Assembly (NCBI RefSeq): GCF_039614725.1
Contig: NZ_CP154859.1
Location: forward strand, 3,720,001 to 3,784,000
Origin: Thauera sp. JM12B12
GTDB lineage: Bacteria > Pseudomonadota > Gammaproteobacteria > Burkholderiales > Rhodocyclaceae
Length of the DNA: 64,000 bases
Reading direction: 5' to 3'
The position numbers and the translations under genes were made by a program. Positions within the stretch are counted from its first letter, which is position 1; each line of letters opens with the position of its first letter. The notes under the pieces are model-generated. The model did no database searches, was not told where the DNA came from, and saw only the letters and a program-made list of their open reading frames with translations. This document shows positions 34,888-43,785 of this stretch, piece by piece.

Positions 34888-37800
34888 TCAGGCCTTGCTC
34901 ACGCGGCACAGGGTGGTCTTGGTTTCCTGCATCATCGTCACCGCGTCGTAGCCGTAGGTGGTGGCGGTGTTGACCGCCTCGCCACGCACGATCGGCGCCG
35001 CACCCTCGGGGTAGAACTCGAGCATGTCCTTGCCCTGCCACCAGCCGGAGAAGTGGAAGGGCAGGAAAACCGTGCCCGGCGCCACGCGCTGGGTGACCTG
35101 GGCGCGCACCTTGAGCTTCGCCTTGGTCGGCGATTCGACCCAGATGTACTCGCCGTTGCGGAAGCCCGCATCGTTGGCGTCCTTCGGGTTCACCTCGGCG
35201 AACATCTCCTGCTGCAGTTCGGCGAGCCAGGGGTTGGAGCGGGTTTCCTCCCCGCCGCCCTCGTACTCGACCAGGCGGCCGGAGGTCATCACCAGCGGGT
35301 AGTCCCTGGAGATGTCCTTCACCTTCTCCTGCATCGACTTGTACAGGGTGGGCAGGCGCCAGAACTTCATCTTGTCGTCGTGCGTCGGGTACTTGGCGAC
35401 CATGTCCGGGCGCGGCGAGTAGATCGGTTCGCGGTGCTGCGGGATCGGATCGGGGAAGTTCCACACCACGGCGCGCGCCTTCGCGTTGCCGAAGGGGTGG
35501 CAGCCGTGGTTCTTCATCACCACGCGCTGGATGCCGCCGGAGACGTCGGTCTTCCAGTTCTTGCCCTCGGCCGCGGCCTTCTCGGCGTCGGTGAGCTCGT
35601 CCCACCAGCCCAGCTTCTTCAGCAGCACATGATCGAACTCGGGGTAGCCCATCTGCAGGTCGGCGCCCTTGGAGGCCGAACCCTCGCCTGCGAGCAGCGA
35701 CACGCCGTCCTTCTCGACGCCGAAGTTGGCGCGGAAGTTGCCGCCGCCGTCCATGACGTGCTTGGATGTGTCGTAGAGGTTCGGCGTGCCCGGGTGCTTC
35801 ATCTCCGGCGTGCCGAAGCAGGGCCAGGGCAGGCCGAAATACTCGCCGTCGCACGGTCCGCCCTGCGCCTTCAGCGTCCTCACGTCGAAGGTGTGCATGT
35901 TCTTCATGTGCAGCTTGAGCCGCTCGGGCGACTGGCCGGTGTAGCCGATGGTCCAGGTGCCGCGGTTGATCTCGCGCAGCGTGTCCTCCATGTTCGGCTC
36001 GTCCCAGCCCTGGGCGTCCTTCTCGACCTTGATGTTCTTCACGAACTCGTCGGCCCAGCCGAACTTCTTGGCGAAGGCATACATGATGGTGTGGTCGGGC
36101 TTGGACTCGAACAGCGGCTCGATGACCTTCTCGCGCCACTGCAGCGAGCGGTTCGAGGCGGTGCACGAGCCAGTGGTCTCGAACTGGGTGCAGGCCGGCA
36201 GCAGGTACACGCCGTCCTTCCTCACCATCGCCGCCATCGACGCGGTGGCCGACGGATAGGGGTCGATCACCACCAGGGTGTCGAGCTTCTTCATCGCCTC
36301 GACCATCTCGGCGCCGCGCGTCTGCGAGTTGGGCGCGTGCCCCCAGTACACCACCGCGCGCAGGTTGCCCGCGGGCTGGTCGATGAGGTCCTTGTTCTCG
36401 AGCACGCCGTCGATCCAGCGCGACACCGTGATGCCGGATTTTTCCATCATCTCCTGCGAGGCGTAGCGGCTCTTGACCCACTCGTAGTCCACCCCCCATA
36501 CGCCGCACCAGTGCTTCCACGAGCCGGCGGCGAGGCCGTAGTAGCCGGGCAGCGAGTCGGGGTTGGGGCCGACGTCGGTCGCGCCCTGCACGTTGTCGTG
36601 ACCGCGGAAGATGTTGGCGCCGCCGCCCGACTTGCCGATGTTGCCGAGCGCGAGCTGCAGGATGCAGGAGGCGCGCACCATCGCGTTGCCGATCGTGTGC
36701 TGGGTCTGGCCCATGCACCAGACGATGGTGGAGGGGCGGTTCTCGGCCATGGTGCGCGCGGCCAGCAGCATCTGGTCCTCGGGCACGCCGCAGGCTTCTT
36801 CCACCTTGTCCGGCGTCCACTTGGCGAGCACCTCGTCGCGGATCTTGTCCATGCCGAACACGCGATCCTCGATGTAGCGCTTGTCCTCCCAGCCGTTCTG
36901 GAAGATGTGGTACAGCAGGCCGAACAGGAAGGGCACGTCGGTGCCCGAGCGGATGCGGATGTACTGGTGCGCCTTGGCCGCGGTGCGGGTGAAGCGCGGG
37001 TCCACCACGATCATCTTCGCGCCGTTTTCCTTGGCGTGCAGGATGTGCAGCAGCGACACCGGGTGCGCCTCGGCCGCGTTCGAGCCGATGAACAGCATCG
37101 CCTTGGCGTTCTGCATGTCGTTGTAGGAGTTCGTCATCGCGCCGTAACCCCAGGTGTTCGCCACGCCGGCCACCGTGGTGGAGTGGCAGATGCGCGCCTG
37201 GTGGTCGGTGTTGTTGGTGCCCCAGAAGGAGACGAACTTGCGCAGCAGGTAGGCCTGCTCGTTGTTGTGCTTCGACGAGCCGATGAAGTAGACGGCGTCG
37301 GGGCCGGACTCCTCGCGGATCTTCAGCAGGCGGTCGCCGACCTCGTTCATCGCCTGTTCCCAGGAGATCTTCTGGTACTTGCCGTCGACCAGCTTCATCG
37401 GGTACTTCAGGCGGTATTCGCCGTGGCCGTGCTCGCGCAGCGAGGCGCCCTTGGCACAGTGCGCGCCGAGGTTGATCGGCGAGTCGAACACCGGCTCCTG
37501 ATGCACCCACACGCCGTTGCGCACCACGGCGTCGGCGGCGCAGCCCACCGAGCAGTGGGTGCAGATGGTGCGGCGGATCTCGGCCTTGCCCTCGGCGCGC
37601 GAGGCGCCCGCGGGCGCGGCGGCATCGGCGGCGCCGATGAAGTTGTAGGGCAGCTGGGTGGCGAGCGCGCCGGCGCCCACGCCGAGGCCGGAGCGCTTGA
37701 GGAAGGCGCGGCGGTCCATGGTCTGGCCGAGCGCACGGGCGGCAGCGCCACGCAGGCGCCGCGCGCTGGTGGCGGCGGTCGCGGATTTCTTCGTCAACAT
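34888..37800 (-). CDS. Formate dehydrogenase molybdopterin (alpha) subunit
   Basis: This 970-residue bis-MGD enzyme oxidises formate to CO2. A Tat signal (R-R-A-F-L-K at 30-35) sends it to the periplasm. The [4Fe-4S] ligands are Cys80, Cys83, Cys87 and Cys115. The metal ligand is an ordinary Cys205 in A-R-I-C-H, the place where E. coli FdnG has selenocysteine, and the neighbouring catalytic His206 is kept. A-E-A-H-P-V and D-P-R-F-T-R-T-A are family motifs. The start at 37800 follows GAGGAGG; an internal ATG at codon 28 directly before the Tat motif is less well placed. Tungsten in place of molybdenum cannot be excluded. Confidence 0.95.
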   Translation of the reverse strand: MLTKKSATAATSARRLRGAAARALGQTMDRRAFLKRSGLGVGAGALATQLPYNFIGAADAAAPAGASRAEGKAEIRRTICTHCSVGCAADAVVRNGVWVHQEPVFDSPINLGAHCAKGASLREHGHGEYRLKYPMKLVDGKYQKISWEQAMNEVGDRLLKIREESGPDAVYFIGSSKHNNEQAYLLRKFVSFWGTNNTDHQARICHSTTVAGVANTWGYGAMTNSYNDMQNAKAMLFIGSNAAEAHPVSLLHILHAKENGAKMIVVDPRFTRTAAKAHQYIRIRSGTDVPFLFGLLYHIFQNGWEDKRYIEDRVFGMDKIRDEVLAKWTPDKVEEACGVPEDQMLLAARTMAENRPSTIVWCMGQTQHTIGNAMVRASCILQLALGNIGKSGGGANIFRGHDNVQGATDVGPNPDSLPGYYGLAAGSWKHWCGVWGVDYEWVKSRYASQEMMEKSGITVSRWIDGVLENKDLIDQPAGNLRAVVYWGHAPNSQTRGAEMVEAMKKLDTLVVIDPYPSATASMAAMVRKDGVYLLPACTQFETTGSCTASNRSLQWREKVIEPLFESKPDHTIMYAFAKKFGWADEFVKNIKVEKDAQGWDEPNMEDTLREINRGTWTIGYTGQSPERLKLHMKNMHTFDVRTLKAQGGPCDGEYFGLPWPCFGTPEMKHPGTPNLYDTSKHVMDGGGNFRANFGVEKDGVSLLAGEGSASKGADLQMGYPEFDHVLLKKLGWWDELTDAEKAAAEGKNWKTDVSGGIQRVVMKNHGCHPFGNAKARAVVWNFPDPIPQHREPIYSPRPDMVAKYPTHDDKMKFWRLPTLYKSMQEKVKDISRDYPLVMTSGRLVEYEGGGEETRSNPWLAELQQEMFAEVNPKDANDAGFRNGEYIWVESPTKAKLKVRAQVTQRVAPGTVFLPFHFSGWWQGKDMLEFYPEGAAPIVRGEAVNTATTYGYDAVTMMQETKTTLCRVSKA

Positions 37801-37813
37801 CCTCGCGTCCTCC

Positions 37814-38020
37814 TCAGATCCGCGTCGTGCGGTAGTAATTGCGCATATGCGCGCTCACGCCCTGGTCGGCGGCCTCGCGGCGCGCGTCCTCGACCACCCG
37901 GGCGGTGACCGGCGACGCCTGCGCGGCAGTCGCGGCCAGCGCAGCGGCGCTGGCGGCACTGCCGGCGCCGATCGCGGCCAGGAAGTTGCGGCGCGACAGC
38001 TTGGTGGTTTCGTCCTTCAT
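37814..38020 (-). CDS. Small Tat-signal protein of formate dehydrogenase operon
   Basis: This 68-residue protein opens with a Tat-like motif (S-R-R-N-F-L-A-A, residues 9-16) and an alanine-rich hydrophobic stretch, then a short tail ending M-R-N-Y-Y-R-T-T-R-I. It matches the small formate-dehydrogenase-associated proteins found directly before the alpha subunit in many proteobacteria. A structural or export-assisting role is presumed. It lies 13 bp before the alpha gene. Confidence 0.85.
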   Translation of the reverse strand: MKDETTKLSRRNFLAAIGAGSAASAAALAATAAQASPVTARVVEDARREAADQGVSAHMRNYYRTTRI

Positions 38021-38088
38021 CCTCGCTCTCCCCTCTAAGTGCCGGAGCGGCCCGTGCCGGCCCGGCATCGTCTCGATGGCAACCGCGC

Positions 38089-38727
38089 TCAGTGCGCTTC
38101 CGCCTCCAGCATGTCGAACGCCTGGCGCTCGATGTCCATGAAGGCCGCCAGCAAGCCGCCGACCTTCGCGTAAAAATCCGCCCCCGGTGCCGCCGCCAGC
38201 GCGCCGGCGAACTGCGCGTACCAGGGCGCGATGTGGCGGCTGAAGAACCGCTGCTGGCGCATCAGCCCGGCCTCGTCCGGCCCGGTCAGCACCAGGTGGC
38301 GCATGACCTCGGCGAGCGCGGCGATGTGGTCCTCGGTCTCGGTGACGCCCGGCCGGCGGCCGAGGCCGAGTTCGGCGAGGTCGTCGCGCAGTTCGGCGAG
38401 CGGCTCTTCCTGCAGGAAGCCGGTGAGGTACCAGGAGCCATTGCACATGACCTCTGGCTTGCCGACGCTGACGAATAGCGCGTCGAATTCGTCGGCCACC
38501 GTCGCCAGCGGCATCGACTGCGCCACGGCGCCGAGCGCGGCCCAGGCGCGCGGCAGGTCACCGCCTTCGCCACCCAGCGTGCGTCCGGCCTGCGCGAGCG
38601 CAGCCAGCAGCGCGGCATCGGGGGCGGCGTGGAACAGGCGGGCGAGCAGCGCGTAGTGCTCGGCGCGCGCGCGGTCCTCGTCCGACCAGGTCGGCTGCGG
38701 CTGGAGGGCGATCGTGGCGTCTTTCAT
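38089..38727 (-). CDS. TorD/DmsD-family molybdoenzyme chaperone
   Basis: This 212-residue all-helical protein resembles TorD-like chaperones, which bind the Tat signal or apo-form of a molybdoenzyme until the cofactor is inserted. Typical features are Y-A-L-L-A-R-L-F near residue 25, D-E-F-D-A-L-F-V (about 79-86) and the conserved E-T-E-D-H-I near 135. It lies between the ferredoxin and Tat-protein genes, so the alpha subunit is the likely client. Sequence similarity in this family is low and rests partly on context. Confidence 0.82.
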   Translation of the reverse strand: MKDATIALQPQPTWSDEDRARAEHYALLARLFHAAPDAALLAALAQAGRTLGGEGGDLPRAWAALGAVAQSMPLATVADEFDALFVSVGKPEVMCNGSWYLTGFLQEEPLAELRDDLAELGLGRRPGVTETEDHIAALAEVMRHLVLTGPDEAGLMRQQRFFSRHIAPWYAQFAGALAAAPGADFYAKVGGLLAAFMDIERQAFDMLEAEAH

Positions 38728-38737
38728 TCGGCGTCGT

Positions 38738-40831
38738 TCATTCAGTGAGGTCCCAGGCCTTGACAGCCGATCCGGCCTTCATCATGTCGATCACCCGGCA
38801 GTCGGCGCACATGCGCAGGCGGGCGCGCTCGGCCTCGCCAGCGAACATCGAATGCCCGGACAGGCGGGAGATCATGGATTCGATCAGCGGCGCCGCGCCC
38901 ATGGCCTTGCCACAGGCGCTGCAATGGAAGATGTCGGCCTCGCGCAACGGGCGCGCCTTGCGTGCAGGCTCGCCAAGCAGCAGGCGCGGCTCGAGGGTGA
39001 TCGCGGACTCCGGACAGGAGGCCTCGCACAGCCGGCACTGCAGGCAGTTCTTCTCGACGAACTCGAGCCGGTAGGCATCGCTCGCGGCGCGCAGCGCGCC
39101 GGCCGGACAGGCGCCGGTACAGGACATGCAGAGGGTACAGGCGTCGGACGCGAGCACCTGGCCAAAGGGCGCGCCGGCTTTCAAGGCGATCACCGCCGGC
39201 AGCCCGGCGGGCGCTTGCGCCGCGGGGGCGTGCGCGACCAGGTGGCGCAGCGCGAAATCCAGCGTCTCGCGCTTCTTCGGCAGGAGCTGGAAGCGCGCCG
39301 GCTCGGCGACGCCGGTCGCGGGCGCCCAGTCGTACAGGCCGCGCTCGAGCGCCTGCCAGCCGTCGGCGTCGGCCTCGATCACGCGCAGGTGCTCGCCGGC
39401 GTAGCCGAGCGCGCTGAGGATGGTCTGGCCGTGAGCGGCCTGCGCCCGCATCGGCGCGGCGTCGTGGCTGCCGGCGGCGAGCACCGCCACCTGGCAGGCA
39501 CCGAGCGCGAGGCTGCCGAGCATCAGATCCAGCCCGACCGCATCCGCGCTCCACAGCTCGACCGGAATCACCCGCGCCGGCAGACCGCGGCCGCGGCGCG
39601 CGAGGCGGGCGATGGCGGCATTGCCCGCCTCCGCGGCGTGGAACAGCAGGCAGGCGTCCTGGCCGCCGGCGCGGGCGTATTCGGCGAGCAGGGTCTTCAC
39701 GCGCTGGCCGAGCTCGGGCACGCGCGGGAACTGGAAGGACAGCGCACCCGATGGGCACACCGTGCTGCAGGTGCCGCAGCCCTTGCACAGATACGGGTCG
39801 ACCGCGATCACGTCGCCCTTGCTGCGGATCGCCTCGGTGGCACAGACCTCGATGCAGTTGCTGCAGCCCGTTTTCTTCGCCCGGCTGTGCGCACAGAGGC
39901 CGGCTTCGAAGGCGACGTAGCGCGGCTTCTCGAACTCGCCGACGAACTCGCCCAGCGCCTGCACCGCGAGCGCCTGCTCGAAGGGGTCGCGCCCGGGCGC
40001 AGCGTAGCCGTCGGGCAGCTCGACGCGCCGGAGCAGCGGCTCGGCGGAGAGGTCGAGCACGAGGTCGAAGCGCTCGCTGCGCGCCACGTCGGCGCGCGCG
40101 AAGTCGATCGCGCCGATCTCGCCGCAGGCGGCGACGCAGGCGCGGTGGCTGCGACAGGCGTCCTCATCGACCTGCAGGTCCCAGCCGATCGCGCCCTCGG
40201 GACAGGCCTTCACGCAGGCGTTGCAGCGCACGCACAGCTCGAGGTCGATCGGGTTCTGCTGCGTCCATTCCAGCTCGAAGGCGCCCAAGTGACCGGAAAG
40301 CGTCAGCGGCTTGCCCGACCACACCGGGTAGGCATTGACTGCCGGCAGCTCGGCGTCCGGCGTGCGCGCGGTGATCAGCACCGCCGGCTCGAAGCTGCCG
40401 GCCAGGCGCTCCGCCCAGCCGAGCGCCGCGCCCGCCTCACCGATGATCAGCAGGCTGCGTCCCGCGGACATCTGCACCGCCGGTACCGGCTCGGGGTCGG
40501 CGAGCGTGGTCGCGGCGGCGATCAGCGCGGCGAGCTTGGGCGTCGCCGCGGCGGCCTCGGTCGACCAGCCGGCACTTTCGCGCAGGTTGAAGAAGCGGAT
40601 GCGCTCGCCTGCGCCCTGCGCCTCGGCCAGTTCGCCGAACAGCGCGGTCTCCTGGGTGCAGGCGACGTGTACGCGCTGGCCGCCGGCGAGCGCGGCCTCG
40701 AGCGCAGGCAGCTCGCGACCGCACAAGGCGTGATGACAGCTCGCCGGCGCCAGGCGCGCGGCATCGAGGCTGAAGCTGCGATTGCAATCGCAGAGGTGAA
40801 CCCGGGAAATCGGCTGCTGGCTGTCGGACAT
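38738..40831 (-). CDS. Multi-cluster 4Fe-4S ferredoxin of the formate dehydrogenase locus
   Basis: This 697-residue cytoplasmic protein has at least four ferredoxin-type CxxCxxCxxxC groups: C-V-R-C-N-A-C-V-K-A-C-P, C-K-G-C-G-T-C-S-T-V-C-P, C-T-L-C-M-S-C-T-G-A-C-P and C-L-Q-C-R-L-C-E-A-S-C-P. It also has further cysteine clusters at the N-terminus (L-C-D-C-N), in the middle (G-C-S-N-C-I-E-V-C-A) and at the C-terminus (C-S-A-C-G, C-A-D-C-R). A region near residues 120-160 and one near 390-470 look like nucleotide- or flavin-binding folds without clear motifs. Homologues accompany formate dehydrogenase in related bacteria. Whether it moves electrons or helps maturation is unknown. It ends 10 bp before the TorD-like gene. 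Confidence 0.85.
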   Translation of the reverse strand: MSDSQQPISRVHLCDCNRSFSLDAARLAPASCHHALCGRELPALEAALAGGQRVHVACTQETALFGELAEAQGAGERIRFFNLRESAGWSTEAAAATPKLAALIAAATTLADPEPVPAVQMSAGRSLLIIGEAGAALGWAERLAGSFEPAVLITARTPDAELPAVNAYPVWSGKPLTLSGHLGAFELEWTQQNPIDLELCVRCNACVKACPEGAIGWDLQVDEDACRSHRACVAACGEIGAIDFARADVARSERFDLVLDLSAEPLLRRVELPDGYAAPGRDPFEQALAVQALGEFVGEFEKPRYVAFEAGLCAHSRAKKTGCSNCIEVCATEAIRSKGDVIAVDPYLCKGCGTCSTVCPSGALSFQFPRVPELGQRVKTLLAEYARAGGQDACLLFHAAEAGNAAIARLARRGRGLPARVIPVELWSADAVGLDLMLGSLALGACQVAVLAAGSHDAAPMRAQAAHGQTILSALGYAGEHLRVIEADADGWQALERGLYDWAPATGVAEPARFQLLPKKRETLDFALRHLVAHAPAAQAPAGLPAVIALKAGAPFGQVLASDACTLCMSCTGACPAGALRAASDAYRLEFVEKNCLQCRLCEASCPESAITLEPRLLLGEPARKARPLREADIFHCSACGKAMGAAPLIESMISRLSGHSMFAGEAERARLRMCADCRVIDMMKAGSAVKAWDLTE

Positions 40832-40959
40832 GTCTGGTTCCAGTGGTCTTCCTAGGCAAAGCAGTTCATAGGCCAGATACGAGGGAACTCATTGCCCCGC
40901 AGGCCTTCAGGAATCCCTCCGTCACAGCCCGAAAAATGGCTGGCGGGACAATTTGTCGC

Positions 40960-41646
40960 TCATGGCGCCTTTTGTCTCGGCGTAAGCGGATCGGGCCTGG
41001 TATCGGGACAGGTATCCGGCGTGACGTCGGGCGTGGCGACGGCATCGCACGCACCCAGTGCTCCGGCACCCGGATGAGGCCCCAGCTCCGTCGCCGCCGC
41101 CCCCAGCGGAAGGTCCTCGGACGCGTCGGACCCGGACGGACCAGGGGGCGCAGCGCCCCCGACGCCCGGCCCGGCCCCGACACTCGCCGCATCCCCCGGC
41201 AGCACCGCCTCGGCGTCCGCTGCAGGCGCGTTTGCCTGCAGCCATTCGCGCGCGTGCTGGAGCTTCGCCATCATCTCCGGCGGAATCGGGTCGGGCTGGG
41301 AGTAGTCGTCGATGTAGATGTCCAGCCCGTCCATGCGGTTGAAGTGCGGATCGGAGAACAGCTTCTGCAAGGCCTTGCGGCGCAGCGCCTCGCTCACTTC
41401 CTCCTTGAGGAAGGCGGTGAAATCGGAGGACAGCGACAGCCCCTCGATCGGCGGCAGCTGCGCCTCGGGGCTTGCCGACGGTGGCGAGACGGGCTCCACC
41501 ACCGAACCCGGCGCAGCAGGCTCGACAGCGCCGGCGCTGCCCGTCACCTCCGCCGCCACCGTGCTGCCCGGGTCAGGCTGCACCGCCTGCTGCACCGCGG
41601 CGGCGAGCTTGCGGCGCGACCAGCGCGACAGGAAGCCACCGCTCAC
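40960..41646 (-). CDS. DUF3306 domain protein
   Basis: This 228-residue protein starts with a GTG (M-S-G-G-F-L-S-R-W-S-R-R-K), the hallmark N-terminus of DUF3306. A Pro/Ala/Val-rich linker precedes the conserved core, which includes L-S-S-D-F-T-A-F-L-K, A-L-R-R-K-A-L-Q-K-L-F, and D-P-H-F-N-R-M-D-G-L-D-I-Y-I-D-D-Y (about residues 73-125). The C-terminal 90 residues are low-complexity and acidic, with repeated P-D-T. Function is unknown; the family occurs with DUF3305 next to formate dehydrogenases. It overlaps the DUF3305 gene by 4 bp. A 128-bp gap separates it from the ferredoxin gene. Confidence 0.88.
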   Translation of the reverse strand: MSGGFLSRWSRRKLAAAVQQAVQPDPGSTVAAEVTGSAGAVEPAAPGSVVEPVSPPSASPEAQLPPIEGLSLSSDFTAFLKEEVSEALRRKALQKLFSDPHFNRMDGLDIYIDDYSQPDPIPPEMMAKLQHAREWLQANAPAADAEAVLPGDAASVGAGPGVGGAAPPGPSGSDASEDLPLGAAATELGPHPGAGALGACDAVATPDVTPDTCPDTRPDPLTPRQKAP

Positions 41647-42110
41647 GTGCGCCTCCGGTCCAGGCCGAGCGGGTCGTTGCGCTTGACCTTCTTCTTCGGC
41701 TCCGGCTTGTAGTGGGTATTCACGAAATCGCCCACCCAGTCGGCGATCTCGCGCGGCATCGGCACCCCATCGACCTGCTCGCCCGAGTCCAGCCAGCGCG
41801 CCGCCTCGCCGTAGCTCACCGTGACCGTGACCGGACGCGCCAGCTCGCCGTCGGCACGCCAGAGCACGAACACCTTGGGAATGGGCGCGGCGATGTTGGC
41901 GAAGTAGTTCTCCGCCTCGTCGCGGAAGAGTTCGAGCGCAAAGCCGCCGAAACGCCACTGGCTGCGATCGGCCTCGTCGACGATCCGGCGCGGCGCCGGA
42001 TCGGGATCGTCGAAGGCCGGCACCGCACCCACCGCCTCCCAGGCGGCATCGACCCAGGGGTTGTCGAGGCGGCGACGCTCCATGATCACCGCGATCGGGA
42101 AGTCTTTCAT
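41643..42110 (-). CDS. DUF3305 domain protein
   Basis: This 155-residue protein has the DUF3305 pattern: M-K-D-F-P-I-A-V-I-M-E-R-R, N-P-W-V-D-A-A-W-E, and F-R-D-E-A-E-N-Y-F-A-N, followed by W-R-A-D-G. A basic tail (K-P-E-P-K-K-K-V-K-R) closes it. Its stop overlaps the GTG of the DUF3306 gene, so the two are probably translated together and may form a complex. Function is unknown. It is the first gene of the formate dehydrogenase operon and is divergent from fdhD (176 bp between starts). Confidence 0.88.
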   Translation of the reverse strand: MKDFPIAVIMERRRLDNPWVDAAWEAVGAVPAFDDPDPAPRRIVDEADRSQWRFGGFALELFRDEAENYFANIAAPIPKVFVLWRADGELARPVTVTVSYGEAARWLDSGEQVDGVPMPREIADWVGDFVNTHYKPEPKKKVKRNDPLGLDRRRT

Positions 42111-42250
42111 CGTGCAGCACCGGGAAAGGAAGATGTACGTCGTCCACAGCATACGACCCCCGCGGTCCCGGCGCGACCGTGAAAACCCGCGCTGGCAACC
42201 CGCGCCCGACTCGCGGGCGCAGCCCATCCATGCCCCACCGGTCTTGCAGC

Positions 42251-42256
42251 TACAAT
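42251..42256 (+). promoter_or_regulatory. Candidate -10 hexamer for fdhD
   Basis: TACAAT lies 31 bp before the fdhD ATG in the divergent region with DUF3305. No strong -35 is present at the right distance, so activator-dependent expression is possible. No clear FNR or sigma-54 site was found by eye in this region. Confidence 0.35.
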
Positions 42257-42286
42257 CGGGTGCTCACGCCTTTCACCCTCGCCGCG

Positions 42287-43150
42287 ATGCCTCCTCCCGC
42301 CCGTCCACTGCTCAGCCAGGCCAGCCGCCCGCTCACCGTCGAGATCCCCGCCATCGACGAGCACGGCGCGACCGTGCCGACCGCGATCGCCGGCGAGCAC
42401 CCGCTCACGCTCTACGTCGACAAGCGCGAGATCGTCACCCTGATGACGCTCGGCGCCGCCCCCGAGGCGCTCGCGATCGGCTGGCTGCGCAACCAGCGCC
42501 TGGTCAGGAGCCTCGACGAGATCGCCGCGGTGCAGGTCGACTGGGACGTCGACGCGGTGGCGGTGACCACGCGCCACGGCCTGCACGACGCCGAGCACAA
42601 GCTCGGCAGCCGCACCGTCACCACCGGCTGCGGTCAGGGCACCGTGTTCGGCGGGCTGATGGACGAGATCGACCAGGTCCGCCTGCCGCAGGACCGCCAG
42701 CTCGGGCAATCGACCCTCTACGCCCTGATGGACGCGGTGCGTCACCACGAATCCATCTACAAGCAGGCCGGCGCGGTGCACGGCTGCGCGCTCGCGCGGG
42801 CCACGCCCGCCGGCTGCGAGATCCTGATGTTCTTCGAGGACGTCGGCCGCCACAACGCGGTGGACGCGATCGCCGGCCAGATGTGGCTCGACGGCCTGGA
42901 CGGCGCCGACAAGATCTTCTACACCACCGGCCGGCTGACCTCGGAGATGGTGATCAAGACCGCGCAGATGGGCATCCCCTTCCTGGTGTCGCGCTCCGGG
43001 CTCACCCACATGGGCTGGCAGATCGCGGAGAAGATCGGCCTCACCATGATCGGCCGCGCCCAGGGCAAGCACTACCTGCTGTTCTCCGGCGCCGACCGCT
43101 TCGTGCGCGACTGGCGCCCATTCACGCCACACGAGACACCCCGACGATGA
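42287..43150 (+). CDS. fdhD: Formate dehydrogenase sulfurtransferase FdhD
   Basis: FdhD transfers sulfur from IscS to the molybdenum cofactor so that formate dehydrogenase becomes active. The 287-residue protein has the core P-L-T-L-Y-V-D-K-R-E-I, T-L-G-A-A-P-E-A-L-A-I-G-W-L, F-F-E-D-V-G-R-H-N-A-V-D and the C-terminal S-R-S-G-L-T-H-M-G. The sulfur-carrying loop reads T-T-G-C-G-Q-G-T and has one cysteine (near residue 116), where E. coli has C-x-x-C. The ATG at 42287 is chosen because upstream residues are non-homologous. Its stop overlaps the mobA start (ATGA). Confidence 0.94.
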   Translation: MPPPARPLLSQASRPLTVEIPAIDEHGATVPTAIAGEHPLTLYVDKREIVTLMTLGAAPEALAIGWLRNQRLVRSLDEIAAVQVDWDVDAVAVTTRHGLHDAEHKLGSRTVTTGCGQGTVFGGLMDEIDQVRLPQDRQLGQSTLYALMDAVRHHESIYKQAGAVHGCALARATPAGCEILMFFEDVGRHNAVDAIAGQMWLDGLDGADKIFYTTGRLTSEMVIKTAQMGIPFLVSRSGLTHMGWQIAEKIGLTMIGRAQGKHYLLFSGADRFVRDWRPFTPHETPRR

Positions 43151-43785
43151 GTTCCCCTTCCATCCCCCGCCCCGCCGACCGCCGCATCACCGGGGTGCTG
43201 CTCGCCGGCGGCCAGGGCAGCCGCATGGGCGGTGTCGACAAGGGCCTGGTCGCGCTCGCCGGGCGACCGATGGCGGCGCATGCGCTCGAACGCCTCGCCC
43301 CCCAGGTCGATGAACTGATCATCAACGCCAACCAGAACCTGGAGGCCTGGCGCAGCTTCGGCCATCCGGTGTTCGGCGACGACATCGGCGGTTTCGCCGG
43401 TCCGCTCGCCGGGCTGCATGCCGCGCTCAAGCGCGCGCAGCACCCCTTCGTCGTCACCGCGCCCTGCGACTCGCCCTTCCTGCCCGCCGACCTCGTCGAG
43501 CGCCTGGCCACGGCGCTGCACGCCGCCGATGCCCAGCTCGCGGTAGCAAAGACCTTCGACCAGCCGCACCCGGTGTTCTGCCTGTGCCGACGCGATATCG
43601 CCGACCACCTCGGCGCCTTCCTGGCCGGCGGCGGGCGCAAGATCGACCGCTGGTACGGCACGCTGAAGGTGGTGGAGGTGCCTTTCGACGACGAGGAAGC
43701 CGCCTTCCGCAACATCAACACCCGCGACGAGCTGGCGGAGGCCGCGCGCGACCTGCCCGGCGCCGAGGACGCACCGCGCCGATGA
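43147..43785 (+). CDS. mobA: Molybdenum cofactor guanylyltransferase MobA
   Basis: MobA adds GMP to molybdopterin to give the MGD cofactor used by the formate dehydrogenase encoded alongside. The 212-residue protein has the nucleotide-binding L-L-A-G-G-Q-G-S-R-M-G-G-V-D-K-G near residue 18, P-C-D-S-P-F-L near residue 107, and the C-terminal F-R-N-I-N-T-R-D-E-L. Both ends overlap neighbours by 4 bp (fdhD before, the regulator gene after), which argues for one coupled transcript. Confidence 0.95.
   Translation: MSSPSIPRPADRRITGVLLAGGQGSRMGGVDKGLVALAGRPMAAHALERLAPQVDELIINANQNLEAWRSFGHPVFGDDIGGFAGPLAGLHAALKRAQHPFVVTAPCDSPFLPADLVERLATALHAADAQLAVAKTFDQPHPVFCLCRRDIADHLGAFLAGGGRKIDRWYGTLKVVEVPFDDEEAAFRNINTRDELAEAARDLPGAEDAPRR

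Noticed and set aside
37186..37188. Selenocysteine at the formate dehydrogenase active site
   Set aside because: The codon for residue 205 is a cysteine codon, and there is no in-frame TGA or SECIS-like hairpin need.
34258..37908. 1216-codon plus-strand frame across the formate dehydrogenase genes
   Set aside because: It is the shadow of the alpha and beta subunit genes, which have catalytic motifs, signal peptides and ribosome-binding sites on the minus strand.
40832..40959. Small RNA or peptide gene in the 128-bp gap between DUF3306 and the ferredoxin gene
   Set aside because: No start with a ribosome-binding site, conserved hairpin or T-run was visible. It is left as an unassigned gap that may contain a promoter.
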